In this document: positions 28,650-36,599 of the stretch, piece after piece | Position numbering within the stretch: the stretch's first letter is position 1 | How the letters are laid out: each line of letters opens with the position of its first letter | Assembly (NCBI GenBank): GCA_036380735.1 | Contig: DASVEE010000012.1 | Span: 124,001 to 188,000, forward strand | Reading direction: 5' to 3' | Length of the DNA: 64,000 bases | Source of the DNA: DASVEE01 sp036380735 | GTDB lineage: Bacteria; Acidobacteriota; Thermoanaerobaculia; Gp7-AA8 | The notes under the pieces: model-generated | Databases searched by the model: none | The model's input: only the letters and a program-made list of their open reading frames with translations | Told to the model about the DNA's origin: nothing | Program-made: the position numbers and the translations under genes

Positions 28650-28895
28650 ATGCGGAAGCGTCTTCGTCTCTCGATTCTCTTTTCGATGTTGATGCTCGTG
28701 CTGGCGATGAATGTCACCGCCGGTTGTGAGTGGTGGGACTGCCAGACCGGCGAAAGCGGTAGCGCGACGTGCTACATGCATTTCGGCAACACGGGAGGCA
28801 TGCTCGCGGTCGGCTGCGGCGTCAAGTGCGACTGCACGTCGCCGGACCTCTGTGGTTGTTGGTGCAAGTACTCGCAGCCCTGTTTCGAGGTCTGA
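28650..28895 (+). CDS. small secreted cysteine-rich protein
   Basis: Precursor of 81 residues: signal peptide (LSILFSMLMLVLAMNVTA) cleaved about residue 24, then a mature part of about 57 residues with ten cysteines, arranged CEWWDC, one C, one C, CDC, CGCWC and a last PCF. The spacing suggests a disulfide-knotted miniprotein or a metal binder. It has its own promoter, an excellent RBS, and lies two bases before the next gene, so it leads a three-gene operon. I do not recognise the family. A toxin, metal-binding peptide, adhesive peptide or modified peptide precursor are all open. Confidence 0.8.
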   Translation: MRKRLRLSILFSMLMLVLAMNVTAGCEWWDCQTGESGSATCYMHFGNTGGMLAVGCGVKCDCTSPDLCGCWCKYSQPCFEV

Positions 28896-28897
28896 CG

Positions 28898-31051
28898 GTG
28901 CGGGTCGCCGCGTTCGCCCTGCTGCTGGCTGCCGTGTCGCAGCTCGCCGTTGCGGCCGAGGTTCAGGTGACGCTCGTTCCGCAGCCGGGCGCGCGCGATT
29001 GCCTCGGTGACGGCCGGCTGGTGGCGACACCCGAGGAGCTCTCCGGCTCCGCGAAGAAGGTCGAGATCCCTCTGCAGCCGGACGCCGTGCAGTACACGCT
29101 GCCGCTCGGAGGCTCCCGGCTGTGGCGCATTCAGATGGAGAGGAAGTCGTGCTGGACCTCCACACTCCTCGTCGATGCTGGAGTCGAGGGAGCCGTCACG
29201 CTGCCTCTCTATCGCACCGGAACCATCGGAGGAGAGCTCTCGACCCCGGCGCGCACCTCGCTCTCGGGTTTGAGCGGCACGGTTTTCCTCCGCAAGAGCG
29301 ATCGCTCGCCGCCGCAGGAGACGGGGGATCGCGTCGAGTGCACATTCGACGCACTGAAGTGGTCGTGTGAGGTGCCGAGCGCCCTCCTGGACGTGCGGCT
29401 CGATCTGCCTGGCTTTGCCGATGTGTACTGGTGGGACGTCACAGCAGCGGCCGGAGAAACGGTACGACTGGCGCCGCAGGCTTTGCGGCAGGGGGCGAGC
29501 ATCGCCGGGTGGGTGCGCGATTCCGGAGGGAATCCTCTCGTCAGTGCGCGTGTCGTCGCCACGCCGTTGGAGGTGGAGAGCGCCAGCCTTACGCGACGCC
29601 AGACCGTTGCAAAGACGAATGCGCGAGGATTCTTTCAGCTCACCGGTCTCTCGGCCGGTCAGTATCGCGTGGTCTCGCACGCGGAGCACTATTCACCTGC
29701 ACTCATCGCGGCTGTGACCACGCGTGACGGCGAGGCCGTGACGTGGCCGCGCGCGATCACGCACGTGCCTCATGCCGCGATGGAACTGACGCTCGAGCCA
29801 CCCGTGACCGTTGACGGTCAGCCATGGACGGTGGAGCTCATCGAGCGGGTTCCGATCGACCTGACGAGCAAGCCGGCGCGCGCGCAAACGGCCACCGCCG
29901 AAGGGCGCTGGGTGAAGCAGCGGCTGCCGGCAACCGTTTACACCCTGGAGGTGAGTGATCCGCGCGGATCGGTGCTCGAGCGCCGCGAAGTCGATTTGTC
30001 AGCCGGCGGCAAGACCGTACTGCTCGTGTCGGTGCAGCACATCCTCGTGCCCGGCCAGTTGCTCGTTGCGGACGAGCCGCTCGAGGCCGACATTCACTTC
30101 TACGATCAGTCGGGCAAAACCGTCACCGTCAGCAGCGCGAACGACGGCACGTTCACAGCGGCCTTTCCGCGGCCTGGCTCGTGGACGCCGACCGTCATGT
30201 TCCCTCCAGGCCGGACAGGCGCACGGGTGGAGGGGGAGACCGTGGTGGTGCCGGAGGAGCGCGCCCCCGGCTTCGCCCTGGAAGTACGTCTCCCGGGTGG
30301 ACGCATTCGCGGCACAGTAACGGGACCGCAGGGGCCGCCCGAACGCGCGGTCGTCCATGTCACGCGCGGCGGACGCCTCGTGACGCAGCAGATGACGGGC
30401 GAGGACGGCGTCTTCGATCTCATCGGCTTGAGGGCCGGCACCTACGCCGTCGACGCGGAGGGAAAATCGGGCACGACCGAAATCCCCGTCGTCGTGGAGC
30501 TCGAACGGGACGAAGCCTCCACCGTGAAGCTCGTGCTCGCACCCTCGCTGACGATCGAAGGAACCGTCACCGCGCCAAATGGGATGCCTGCGAGTGGTGC
30601 GGTGATCCGTGTGTCGCTCGACGGCGGCTCTTCCTGGCTCAAGACGGTCAGCGACATGCGTGGACGCTTCCGTTACAGCGTACCGTCCGGCGCACGGGAG
30701 ATCAGTCTGGCCGTGCTGACGTACGCGTATCCGAGCGTGGTTCTGCGCGTGCCGGTGGAAGCGGGGATTCCGATCGACATCTCCTTGCCGCCCTCGGGCG
30801 GCATTCTGCGTCTGCGTGGCGCGCCGCGCGCGCTTGTCCGTTCGGCCAACGCCGTCGTTCCCTTCCACGTGCTCTACTTCCCGGAGCCGTTCGGCGCCTA
30901 CGGCGGCGGCGTGCACCTTGCCGCCGGCACCTATGAAGTTTGTGCGCCCGCAGCCTCGGGACGCGAGTGCCGCAGCGTCACCGTGACGCCCGGTGGCGAA
31001 CACACCGCGGATTTCAGCAAGACCGAGAATGCAGCGCCGGAGGATGTTTGA
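28898..31051 (+). CDS. large secreted protein with carboxypeptidase-regulatory/CnaB-like repeats
   Basis: Exported protein of 717 residues. GTG at 28898, two bases after the preceding stop, gives a signal peptide (MRVAAFALLLAAVSQLAVAA). The rest is beta-rich with several transthyretin-like carboxypeptidase regulatory domains, for instance GASIAGWVRDSGGNPLVSA (about 200), GRIRGTVTGPQGPPERA (about 468) and LTIEGTVTAPNGMPASGA (about 550). There is no catalytic domain and no sorting motif. It may be a surface or periplasmic binding scaffold. It is the middle gene of the cassette with the Cys-rich peptide and a PDZ protein; joint function unknown. Confidence 0.82.
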   Translation: MRVAAFALLLAAVSQLAVAAEVQVTLVPQPGARDCLGDGRLVATPEELSGSAKKVEIPLQPDAVQYTLPLGGSRLWRIQMERKSCWTSTLLVDAGVEGAVTLPLYRTGTIGGELSTPARTSLSGLSGTVFLRKSDRSPPQETGDRVECTFDALKWSCEVPSALLDVRLDLPGFADVYWWDVTAAAGETVRLAPQALRQGASIAGWVRDSGGNPLVSARVVATPLEVESASLTRRQTVAKTNARGFFQLTGLSAGQYRVVSHAEHYSPALIAAVTTRDGEAVTWPRAITHVPHAAMELTLEPPVTVDGQPWTVELIERVPIDLTSKPARAQTATAEGRWVKQRLPATVYTLEVSDPRGSVLERREVDLSAGGKTVLLVSVQHILVPGQLLVADEPLEADIHFYDQSGKTVTVSSANDGTFTAAFPRPGSWTPTVMFPPGRTGARVEGETVVVPEERAPGFALEVRLPGGRIRGTVTGPQGPPERAVVHVTRGGRLVTQQMTGEDGVFDLIGLRAGTYAVDAEGKSGTTEIPVVVELERDEASTVKLVLAPSLTIEGTVTAPNGMPASGAVIRVSLDGGSSWLKTVSDMRGRFRYSVPSGAREISLAVLTYAYPSVVLRVPVEAGIPIDISLPPSGGILRLRGAPRALVRSANAVVPFHVLYFPEPFGAYGGGVHLAAGTYEVCAPAASGRECRSVTVTPGGEHTADFSKTENAAPEDV

Positions 31052-31052
31052 C

Positions 31053-31481
31053 GTGAGCAGAGCGAGCAGGCTGCTGCTGTTGACGCTTCTCCTCGCTGCG
31101 GCGAGCGATGCGCAGACGGTCACAAAACCGAAGCCATGGTTCGGCTTCGGCTTTACATGGCATCGCGACCAGGCGAAGCGCGTGTTTCTTCTGGTCGAGA
31201 AAGTCACGGCCGCCGGTCCCGCCAGCCGCGCCGGTATCCGGCCGGGGGACATCATCACTCACTTGAATGATGTGCAGGCAGGTTTCGGTGATGAGCTCGA
31301 TCTGCTCCTGTTTCTCGGCGATCGCAAGCCTGGGGAACGCCTGGTCCTGAGATGCGTGCGGGCCGGGAAGCCAGTCACTGTCGCCCTGACGATCGGCACC
31401 ATGCCGCCGTCCGCGGTTCCAGGTTGGGAGCGGGCGCTCGCGGCGGCGCGGCAACAACGCCGGAACGTCCGGGGCCGCTAA
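31053..31481 (+). CDS. exported single-PDZ-domain protein
   Basis: Protein of 142 residues with signal peptide (LLLLTLLLAAASDAQ) and one PDZ domain over about 30-120: carboxylate-binding loop region FGFGF, then AAGPASRAGIRPGDIITHLN, the hallmark of bacterial PDZ. It lacks any protease domain, so it may present or bind C-termini. GTG at 31053 has the GGAGG at 31039-31043 at proper distance; ATG 31044 lies too close to it. It follows directly on the CnaB-like gene and ends the cassette. Confidence 0.78.
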   Translation: MSRASRLLLLTLLLAAASDAQTVTKPKPWFGFGFTWHRDQAKRVFLLVEKVTAAGPASRAGIRPGDIITHLNDVQAGFGDELDLLLFLGDRKPGERLVLRCVRAGKPVTVALTIGTMPPSAVPGWERALAAARQQRRNVRGR

Positions 31482-31555
31482 CTTCACGTCGTCAGCTCAC
31501 CCTCAATCATCGTCTTCCATAACAGGTTCCCGTCCGGATCAACCTTTGCGTGAGG

Positions 31556-31584
31556 TTGACACCAAGCCCTTGAAGGCCTACAAG
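31556..31584 (+). promoter_or_regulatory. sigma70-like promoter for the DUF2130/ParB pair
   Basis: TTGACA at 31556-31561, 17-base spacer, TACAAG at 31579-31584, about 55 bases before the start codon at 31640. Confidence 0.55.
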
Positions 31585-31639
31585 TTCTAAAAAGGACTTA
31601 CAAGGACACTCAGGGAGCGTAAGCTTCGTGGAGGTGGAT

Positions 31640-32719
31640 ATGGCTGCAGCGGTCGAACGATGCCCCTGGTGCGGGAGTGAAATCACTCACGCCAAGTTCC
31701 TGCAGGTCCAGGCGGCCATTCGCGAGGACGAGCGGAAGAAGCTCGCCGAGCAGGAGCGCACCCTCCGCGCGCAGCTCCAGAAGGAAGTCGACATTCAGGC
31801 CAAAAAGCTCCTCAAGGAGCGGCAGGCCCTCGATGCCGAGCGCGCCCGCATGACCCGCCAGATCGATGCCGTCCGCAAGCAGGCCGACCTCCAGAAGAAG
31901 AAGGAGGTGGCCGAGGTCCGCTCCATCCTCCAGAAGGACCGCGACGCCCAGATCCTCAAGAAGGAGGCGGAGTTCGCCCGCGAGCGTGACGCGCTGCAGA
32001 AGCGCATCTCCGAGATGAGCCGCCGCGTGAAGAAGGGGAGCGAGATCGGCGAAGGCGCCGAGCTCGATCTCTTCGAGGAGCTCCGCGCCGCCTTCCCCGA
32101 CGACCAGCTCTCGAAGCTCAAAGGGAAGAATGCGGGAGGCAATATCCTGCACGATGTCCGCTACAAAGGGAAATCCGCGGGCAAGATCCTGCTCGATTCC
32201 CGTCCTCGCGGCGCCTGGCAGAGCGCGTACGTCGTCAAGCTCCGGCAGGATCAGTCCGAGGTCGGGGCCGACCACGCCATCCTCTCCACGCCCGTGTTTC
32301 CGTCCGGCAAGCGCGAGCTGTTCGTCGACTCCGGCGTCATCGTCGTCGCCCCGGCGCGCGTCCGGGCCATGGTCGAGGTGCTGCGGAAGGCGCTGGTCGG
32401 CATGCACGTCGCCCGGCTGAGCGACGAGGAGCGCGCCGACAAGCTGAGCCGCCTCTTCAAATTCATCACCTCGGCCGCGTTCAAGCGCCGCCTCGTCGAG
32501 GCCTCCGACCTCGCGAACGAGGCGCTGGAGATCGACGTACAGGAAAAACGCGCCCACGACACCGTCTGGAAGAAGCGCGGCACGGTGCTCACGCGGATCA
32601 AGCACGTCCTCCGCGAGCTCGACACCGACGTCAGCGCGATCGTCGAAGCGAGAGATGAACCGGAGGCTGACGAAGCCACCCCGACCCGGCTGCGTCCCGC
32701 CGCGTATCGAGTGCACTGA
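31640..32719 (+). CDS. DUF2130 protein (zinc ribbon, coiled coil, PD-(D/E)XK-like domain)
   Basis: Protein of 359 residues. The N-terminus has CPWCGSEITHAKF, half of a zinc knuckle. A long Lys/Glu coiled coil runs about 25-130. The DUF2130 nuclease-like domain follows (GAELDLFEELRAAFPDDQLS, AWQSAYVVKLRQDQSEVGAD, and a beta strand with VDSGVIVV). In typical members the catalytic strand reads about WESK; here it is LLDSRPRG, with Asp and Arg in place of Glu and Lys, so nuclease activity is doubtful. ATG 31640 follows GGAGG. It is coupled by overlapping TGATG to the ParB-domain gene; no ParA or methylase is near. Confidence 0.85.
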   Translation: MAAAVERCPWCGSEITHAKFLQVQAAIREDERKKLAEQERTLRAQLQKEVDIQAKKLLKERQALDAERARMTRQIDAVRKQADLQKKKEVAEVRSILQKDRDAQILKKEAEFARERDALQKRISEMSRRVKKGSEIGEGAELDLFEELRAAFPDDQLSKLKGKNAGGNILHDVRYKGKSAGKILLDSRPRGAWQSAYVVKLRQDQSEVGADHAILSTPVFPSGKRELFVDSGVIVVAPARVRAMVEVLRKALVGMHVARLSDEERADKLSRLFKFITSAAFKRRLVEASDLANEALEIDVQEKRAHDTVWKKRGTVLTRIKHVLRELDTDVSAIVEARDEPEADEATPTRLRPAAYRVH

Positions 32720-33639
32720 TGACGACCGCCACACCTGCATGGCAGGAACGCCGCCTCGGGCGCACCATCCTTCGCACCTACCGCGACACGCGCGACCTGT
32801 ACGACATCATCCCGAACGAGCGCCAGCCGCGCATGGGGCCGAAGGAAGACCTCGAGCTTCAGCGCCAGATCGAGGCGAACGAAGGCATCTTCGAGCCGCT
32901 CCTCGTCGAGCCCCACCCCGACCTCGCCGGCAAGTACCGCATCATCGACGGCGACCGCCGCTGGACCAACTCCAAGGTCCTCGTCGAATCGCAGCGGAGG
33001 GAGGAGTTCCGCCGTGTCCCCCTCGAGATCACCGACCGCACCCTCACCGACGACGAGCGCCTCCGCGTCTGGATCTACATCCACCGCCAGCGCAAGGAAT
33101 GGGACGCCAAGGAGAAGGAGATGGTCGCCTACGGCCTCGTCGACATCGTCGGACGCGCCAGCGCCGCCAACATCCTCGGCGTCACCGTCCGCGAGCTCGA
33201 CAAGCTCGTCGAGATCTACGAGCTCTCCGAAAAGCTCACCAACCTCAAGGAGCCCGGCTCCTCCATCACCTGGGCCCGCGAGATCAAGAACATCAACAAG
33301 ACGCTGCTGACGCCGACCGTCCTCGACGAGATCGTGCGCAAGGTCAACGACAATGAAATCACCAACTCCAAGGACATCCGCAAGCTGCGCACGGTCCTGC
33401 GCGACCCCGTGGCCAAGCAGCGCTTCATCGACGGCCACAGCCTCGACGTCGTCATGAGCTCCCTCGAGCCGCGCGAAGCGAAGAAGGGGAGCCTCGCCGG
33501 CGACCTCCAGGAGCTGACCCAGGCCATCCAGCGCCACCCCTGGACCACCCTCGTCGACAGCCGCGGCGACGCCGAGCTGCTCGAGCAGGTGGAGAAGGCG
33601 GAAAAGCTGCTGCGGGAGTTGAAGAAGGTGCTGGGGTAG
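32719..33639 (+). CDS. ParB-like N-terminal domain protein
   Basis: Protein of 306 residues with a ParB/sulfiredoxin-fold domain at about 25-140: a PNERQPR-type start, EGIFEPLLVEPHP, and box II as IIDGDRRWTNSK. A middle helical region (RASAANILGVTVRELDKLV) looks like the ParB helix-turn-helix, and the C-terminus is helical and charged. There is no ParA partner and it is not next to gidB-type genes, so chromosome partition is unlikely. The start shares one base with the DUF2130 stop, so the two products probably act together. Many ParB-domain proteins bind CTP and serve in regulation or defence; the role here is unknown. Confidence 0.83.
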   Translation: MTTATPAWQERRLGRTILRTYRDTRDLYDIIPNERQPRMGPKEDLELQRQIEANEGIFEPLLVEPHPDLAGKYRIIDGDRRWTNSKVLVESQRREEFRRVPLEITDRTLTDDERLRVWIYIHRQRKEWDAKEKEMVAYGLVDIVGRASAANILGVTVRELDKLVEIYELSEKLTNLKEPGSSITWAREIKNINKTLLTPTVLDEIVRKVNDNEITNSKDIRKLRTVLRDPVAKQRFIDGHSLDVVMSSLEPREAKKGSLAGDLQELTQAIQRHPWTTLVDSRGDAELLEQVEKAEKLLRELKKVLG

Positions 33640-33640
33640 G

Positions 33641-33729
33641 CGGTTTTCGGTTTTTGGTTGTCGGTTTTCGGTGCTGCGCTACGCCGGGATCGCCGCGTAG
33701 CGCAGCCCCGAAAACCGAGAACCGAAAAC
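33641..33729. repeat. 7-bp inverted array (CGGTTTT / AAAACCG) with GTGCTGCGC core
   Basis: GGTTTTCGGTTTTTGGTTGTCGGTTTTCG, core GTGCTGCGCTACGCC...GCGTAGCGCAGCCCC, then GAAAACCGAGAACCGAAAAC. Long dyad starting two bases after the ParB-domain gene. Confidence 0.88.
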
Positions 33730-33743
33730 TTTTCTCTCCCCCC

Positions 33744-33773
33744 TGTCGAATTCCCCCCGCCCCGTTCGACGTC
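33744..33773 (+). promoter_or_regulatory. ECF42-type promoter
   Basis: TGTCGA at 33744-33749, 17-base spacer, CGACGTC at 33767-33773. As I recall, characterised ECF42 factors use TGTCGA with CGAC/CGTC. It stands directly before the DGPF/ECF42 pair, implying autoregulation. Confidence 0.68.
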
Positions 33774-33794
33774 CTCATAGAAAGGGGAAAAACG

Positions 33795-34232
33795 ATGCGA
33801 TTCATGGTCATGGTCAAAGCCAGCAAAGACTCCGAAGCGGGCGTGATGCCGAGCGAGGAGCTCCTCACGGAGATGGGGAGGTACAACGAAGAGTTGATCA
33901 AGGCTGGCGTCATGCTGGCCGGTGAGGGGCTGCACCCGAGCTCGAAAGGCGTGCGCGTCCAGTTCGACGGCAACGACCGCAAGGTCATCGACGGGCCGTT
34001 CACCGAGACCAAGGAGCTGGTCGCCGGCTTCTGGCTGTTCGAGTGCAAGTCGAAGGAAGAAGCGATCGAGTGGGTGAAGCGCGCGCCGAACCCGATGCCC
34101 GGCAGCGTGGGCGAGATCGAGATCCGCCAGGTGTTCGAAGACTCCGACTTCGGCGACCTCGTCGACAAGGTGCCGGAAGTCTTCGAGAACGAGCGCAAGT
34201 TCCGCGAGCAGGTTGCGAAGAAGAACGGATGA
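33795..34232 (+). CDS. YciI-related DGPF protein
   Basis: Cytoplasmic protein of 145 residues in the DGPF branch of the YCII family: VMVKASKDSEAG, RVQFDGNDRKVIDGPFTETK (the DGPF motif) and SKEEAIEWVKRAPNP. Strong RBS AAGGGGAAA precedes ATG 33795. These proteins are the standard genomic partners of ECF42 sigma factors and are often their regulon members. It sits 18 bases before the sigma gene and behind an ECF42-like promoter. Its enzymatic role, if any, is unproven. Confidence 0.93.
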   Translation: MRFMVMVKASKDSEAGVMPSEELLTEMGRYNEELIKAGVMLAGEGLHPSSKGVRVQFDGNDRKVIDGPFTETKELVAGFWLFECKSKEEAIEWVKRAPNPMPGSVGEIEIRQVFEDSDFGDLVDKVPEVFENERKFREQVAKKNG

Positions 34233-34250
34233 TGGTGTGATCGGCAGCCG

Positions 34251-35510
34251 ATGCCGGCTGCCGACACTCATCGCACGATCGACGCCGTCTGGCGGATGGA
34301 GTCGCCGAAGCTCATCGCCACCCTCACGCGCATGGTGCGGGACGTCGGCCTGGCCGAGGATCTCGCGCAGGACGCGCTGCTGACGGCGCTGGAGCAGTGG
34401 CCGGACTCCGGCATCCCCGACAATCCCGGCGCCTGGCTCACGGCCATCGGCAAGCGGCGCGCGATCGACATGCTGCGACGCACCACGCTCGCCGACCGCA
34501 AGTACGAGGAGCTCGGGCGTGACGTCGTCGAAGCGATCGAGACCGACGTGATCGAAGCCATCGACGACGACATCGGCGACGACCTGCTCCGGCTGGTCTT
34601 CATCGCCTGTCATCCGGTGCTGTCGACGGAGGCGCGCGTCGCGCTGACGCTGCGCCTCATCGGCGGCCTGACGACGGCGGAGATCGCGCGCGCGTTCCTC
34701 ACGCCCGAGGCGACGATCGCGCAGCGCATCGTGCGGGCGAAGCGGACGCTGACCGACGCGAAGGTGCCGTTCGAAGTCCCCCGCGGCGCCGACCGCGCGG
34801 CGCGCCTCTCGTCGGTGCTCGAGGTCATCTACCTCGTTTTCAACGAGGGCTATTCGGCGACCGCCGGCGACGACTGGATGCGCCCTGCCCTCTGCGAAGA
34901 CGCCCTCCGCCTCGGGCGCATCCTCGCCGAGCTGATGCCGCAGGAGGCGGAGGTGCACGGGCTCGTGGCGCTGATGGAGATCCAGGCCTCGCGCCTGCGG
35001 GCTCGCACCGGCCCGACGGGTGAGGCGGTGCCGCTGCTCGAGCAGGACCGCGCGCGCTGGGACCAGATGCTCATCCGCCGCGGCCTCGTCGCACTGGCCC
35101 GCGCGGAGAAGCTCGGCGGCGCGCCCGGACCGTACGCGTACCAGGCCGCGATCGCCGCCTGCCACGCGCGAGCGCGCAAAGCCGACGACACGGACTGGGC
35201 GCGCATCGCCGCGTTGTACGCGCAACTGGCGCAGTTGATCCCGTCCCCGGTCATCGAGTTGAACCGCGCCGTGGCCATTGCCATGGCCTTCGGCCCGGCC
35301 GAGGGCTTGGTGATCGCCGACCGCCTGCAGTCGGAAAAAGCACTGGAGGGCTACCACCTGCTGCCCGCCGTCCGCGGCGACTTTTTAGCGAAGCTGGGCC
35401 GCCACGACGAAGCCCGCGCCGAACTGCAACGCGCCGCCGCCCTGACGCGCAACGCCAGGGAACGCGCGCTGTTGCTGGACCGCGCGGCAAAGCTGGCCGG
35501 CGACCGATAG
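34251..35510 (+). CDS. ECF42-group RNA polymerase sigma factor with TPR extension
   Basis: Sigma factor of 419 residues. Sigma2 lies at about 10-80 (LAEDLAQDALLTALEQW, NPGAWLTAIGKRRAIDMLRR) and sigma4 at about 125-180 (LRLIGGLTTAEIARAFLTPEATIAQRI). A C-terminal TPR-like domain of about 200 residues has EVIYLVFNEGYSAT and SPVIELNRAVAIAMA, diagnostic of ECF42. No anti-sigma gene is present, as is usual for the group. It follows the DGPF gene. Its stop codon TAG is the tail of the first 9-bp repeat unit, so the array has shaped the gene's end. Confidence 0.95.
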   Translation: MPAADTHRTIDAVWRMESPKLIATLTRMVRDVGLAEDLAQDALLTALEQWPDSGIPDNPGAWLTAIGKRRAIDMLRRTTLADRKYEELGRDVVEAIETDVIEAIDDDIGDDLLRLVFIACHPVLSTEARVALTLRLIGGLTTAEIARAFLTPEATIAQRIVRAKRTLTDAKVPFEVPRGADRAARLSSVLEVIYLVFNEGYSATAGDDWMRPALCEDALRLGRILAELMPQEAEVHGLVALMEIQASRLRARTGPTGEAVPLLEQDRARWDQMLIRRGLVALARAEKLGGAPGPYAYQAAIAACHARARKADDTDWARIAALYAQLAQLIPSPVIELNRAVAIAMAFGPAEGLVIADRLQSEKALEGYHLLPAVRGDFLAKLGRHDEARAELQRAAALTRNARERALLLDRAAKLAGDR

Positions 35511-35542
35511 GACCGATAGGACGGATAGGACCTATAGGACGG
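35502..35542. repeat. 9-bp array, left arm only, supplying a stop codon
   Basis: GACCGATAG, GACCGATAG, GACGGATAG, GACCTATAG, GACGGAG: four to five units. The first contains the TAG stop of the sigma gene. No opposing arm follows. Confidence 0.88.
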
Positions 35543-35611
35543 AGCTGCCCGCGCCACATCCTGGCGAAGCGCATCACGCGATGCGCGCGGAACCGTCGCT
35601 GCCACTAGCCC

Positions 35612-35942
35612 CCGGCTTTGCCGGGGGTGGCGCCCCCGCGGTGTATCCCGAATCCGCCGTATGGAGGGTGGGGGTGGCCCCCCCTGTGTATCCCGAATCC
35701 GCCGTATGGGGGGTGGGGGTGGCGCCCCCCTGTGTCATCCCGAATCCGCCGTATGGGGGCTCGGGTGGGGGAGGCGCCCCCCTGTGTCATCCCGAATCCG
35801 CCGTATGGGGGCTCGGGTGGGGGAGGCGGGTGAGGGATCTGTGTGGGGGAACACGGTGCGGCAGTTGGCTACCTTCCCCCACACAGATCCCTCACCGCCC
35901 TCCTCCGCCCAGCCCCCCATACGGGCGGATTCGGGATGACAC
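35612..35942. repeat. G-rich 45-52 bp direct repeats plus long hairpin
   Basis: The gene-free stretch 35543-36041 holds this element. Copies of GTGT(C)ATCCCGAATCCGCCGTATGG start at 35641, 35686, 35732 and 35784, each followed by GGGTGGGGG-type tracts. Then comes a perfect 19-bp stem (35831-35849 with 35876-35894, arms TGAGGGATCTGTGTGGGGG) and an inverted partial copy ATACGGGCGGATTCGGGAT at 35919-35938. Open frames across it are low-complexity and not believable genes. Confidence 0.8.
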
Positions 35943-36041
35943 ATTTCACCGGCGCAGCGGGAAGTCACGTCCGAGGCGCGCGTCCGAGCTCCGTCGCGAT
36001 GCGCCGCGAAAAGCGTAAGGATTCCCTGTTATTTTTGCGCG

Positions 36042-36461
36042 ATGCACTTCCTTCTCACCCTGGTGCTTCTTGCCGCCGAAGGCCCGCTGCAGCCGGTCAA
36101 CGCTTTCCTCAACGCCCTGGCCAACGCCGACGCCGATGCACTGGTGGCCACCTTCCACGACGACGCCACCGTCTTTCTGCCGATGACCACCGCCCCGCAA
36201 CGGATGCGGGGCAAACAGCAGATCCGCGACGCCTTCGCCCCCGCCTTCACGCAATGGGGCAAGTCGAAGCGCGCCGAACCGGGCGAGCTGGAAACAGAAA
36301 TCCACGGCGACACCGCCATCGTCACCTTCCACCTCGGCAAGCTGCAGCCGGACCAGCCGACGTCGTTTTCCCGGCGCACGTTCGTGCTCACGCGGAAGGA
36401 CGGCCGCTGGCTGATCGCGCACCTGCATGCGTCCAACGTGATGTTGCAGCCTAAGAAGTAG
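36042..36461 (+). CDS. secreted NTF2-like (DUF4440/SgcJ type) protein
   Basis: Protein of 139 residues with a very short hydrophobic leader (MHFLLTLVLLAAEG) and an NTF2-like domain: LANADADALVATFHDDATVFLP, RGKQQIRDAF and SRRTFVLTRKDGRWLIAHLH. No catalytic set is assignable. It is similar in type to the product at 15209 but not an evident recent duplicate. It stands alone between the G-rich element and a 7-bp array. Confidence 0.82.
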   Translation: MHFLLTLVLLAAEGPLQPVNAFLNALANADADALVATFHDDATVFLPMTTAPQRMRGKQQIRDAFAPAFTQWGKSKRAEPGELETEIHGDTAIVTFHLGKLQPDQPTSFSRRTFVLTRKDGRWLIAHLHASNVMLQPKK

Positions 36462-36466
36462 GATGC

Positions 36467-36547
36467 GTTTTCCGTGGTCCGTCGTCCGTGCTTCGCGCGG
36501 CGGACCGCCCGTGCAGCGAAGCACGGACCACGGACCACGGACAACGG
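36467..36547. repeat. 7-bp inverted array (TCCGTGG / CCACGGA)
   Basis: TTTTCCGTGGTCCGTCGTCCGTGCTTCGC, core GCGGCGGACCGCC, then GCGAAGCACGGACCACGGACCACGGACAACGG. The units here are mostly CGGACCA rather than CGGACAA. Confidence 0.85.
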
Positions 36548-36566
36548 TTTCCCCCGTAAGGCGATC

Positions 36567-36599
36567 ATGGCAAAGACACTGCACTTCACTCTCGACTGA
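36567..36599 (+). CDS. possible ten-codon leader or remnant ORF before psd
   Basis: ATG at 36567 opens MAKTLHFTLD and its stop overlaps the psd ATG as TGATG. It could be a coupling leader peptide or the tail of a gene displaced by the preceding array. No conservation evidence is available. Confidence 0.25.
   Translation: MAKTLHFTLD

Noticed and set aside
32719..33639. Chromosome or plasmid partition locus
   Set aside because: A ParB-like domain is present but there is no ParA, no parS-like site was seen, and the partner is a DUF2130 protein.
35581..36018. Open frames over the G-rich repeats
   Set aside because: Low-complexity repeated peptides on both strands, no start signals, no family resemblance.
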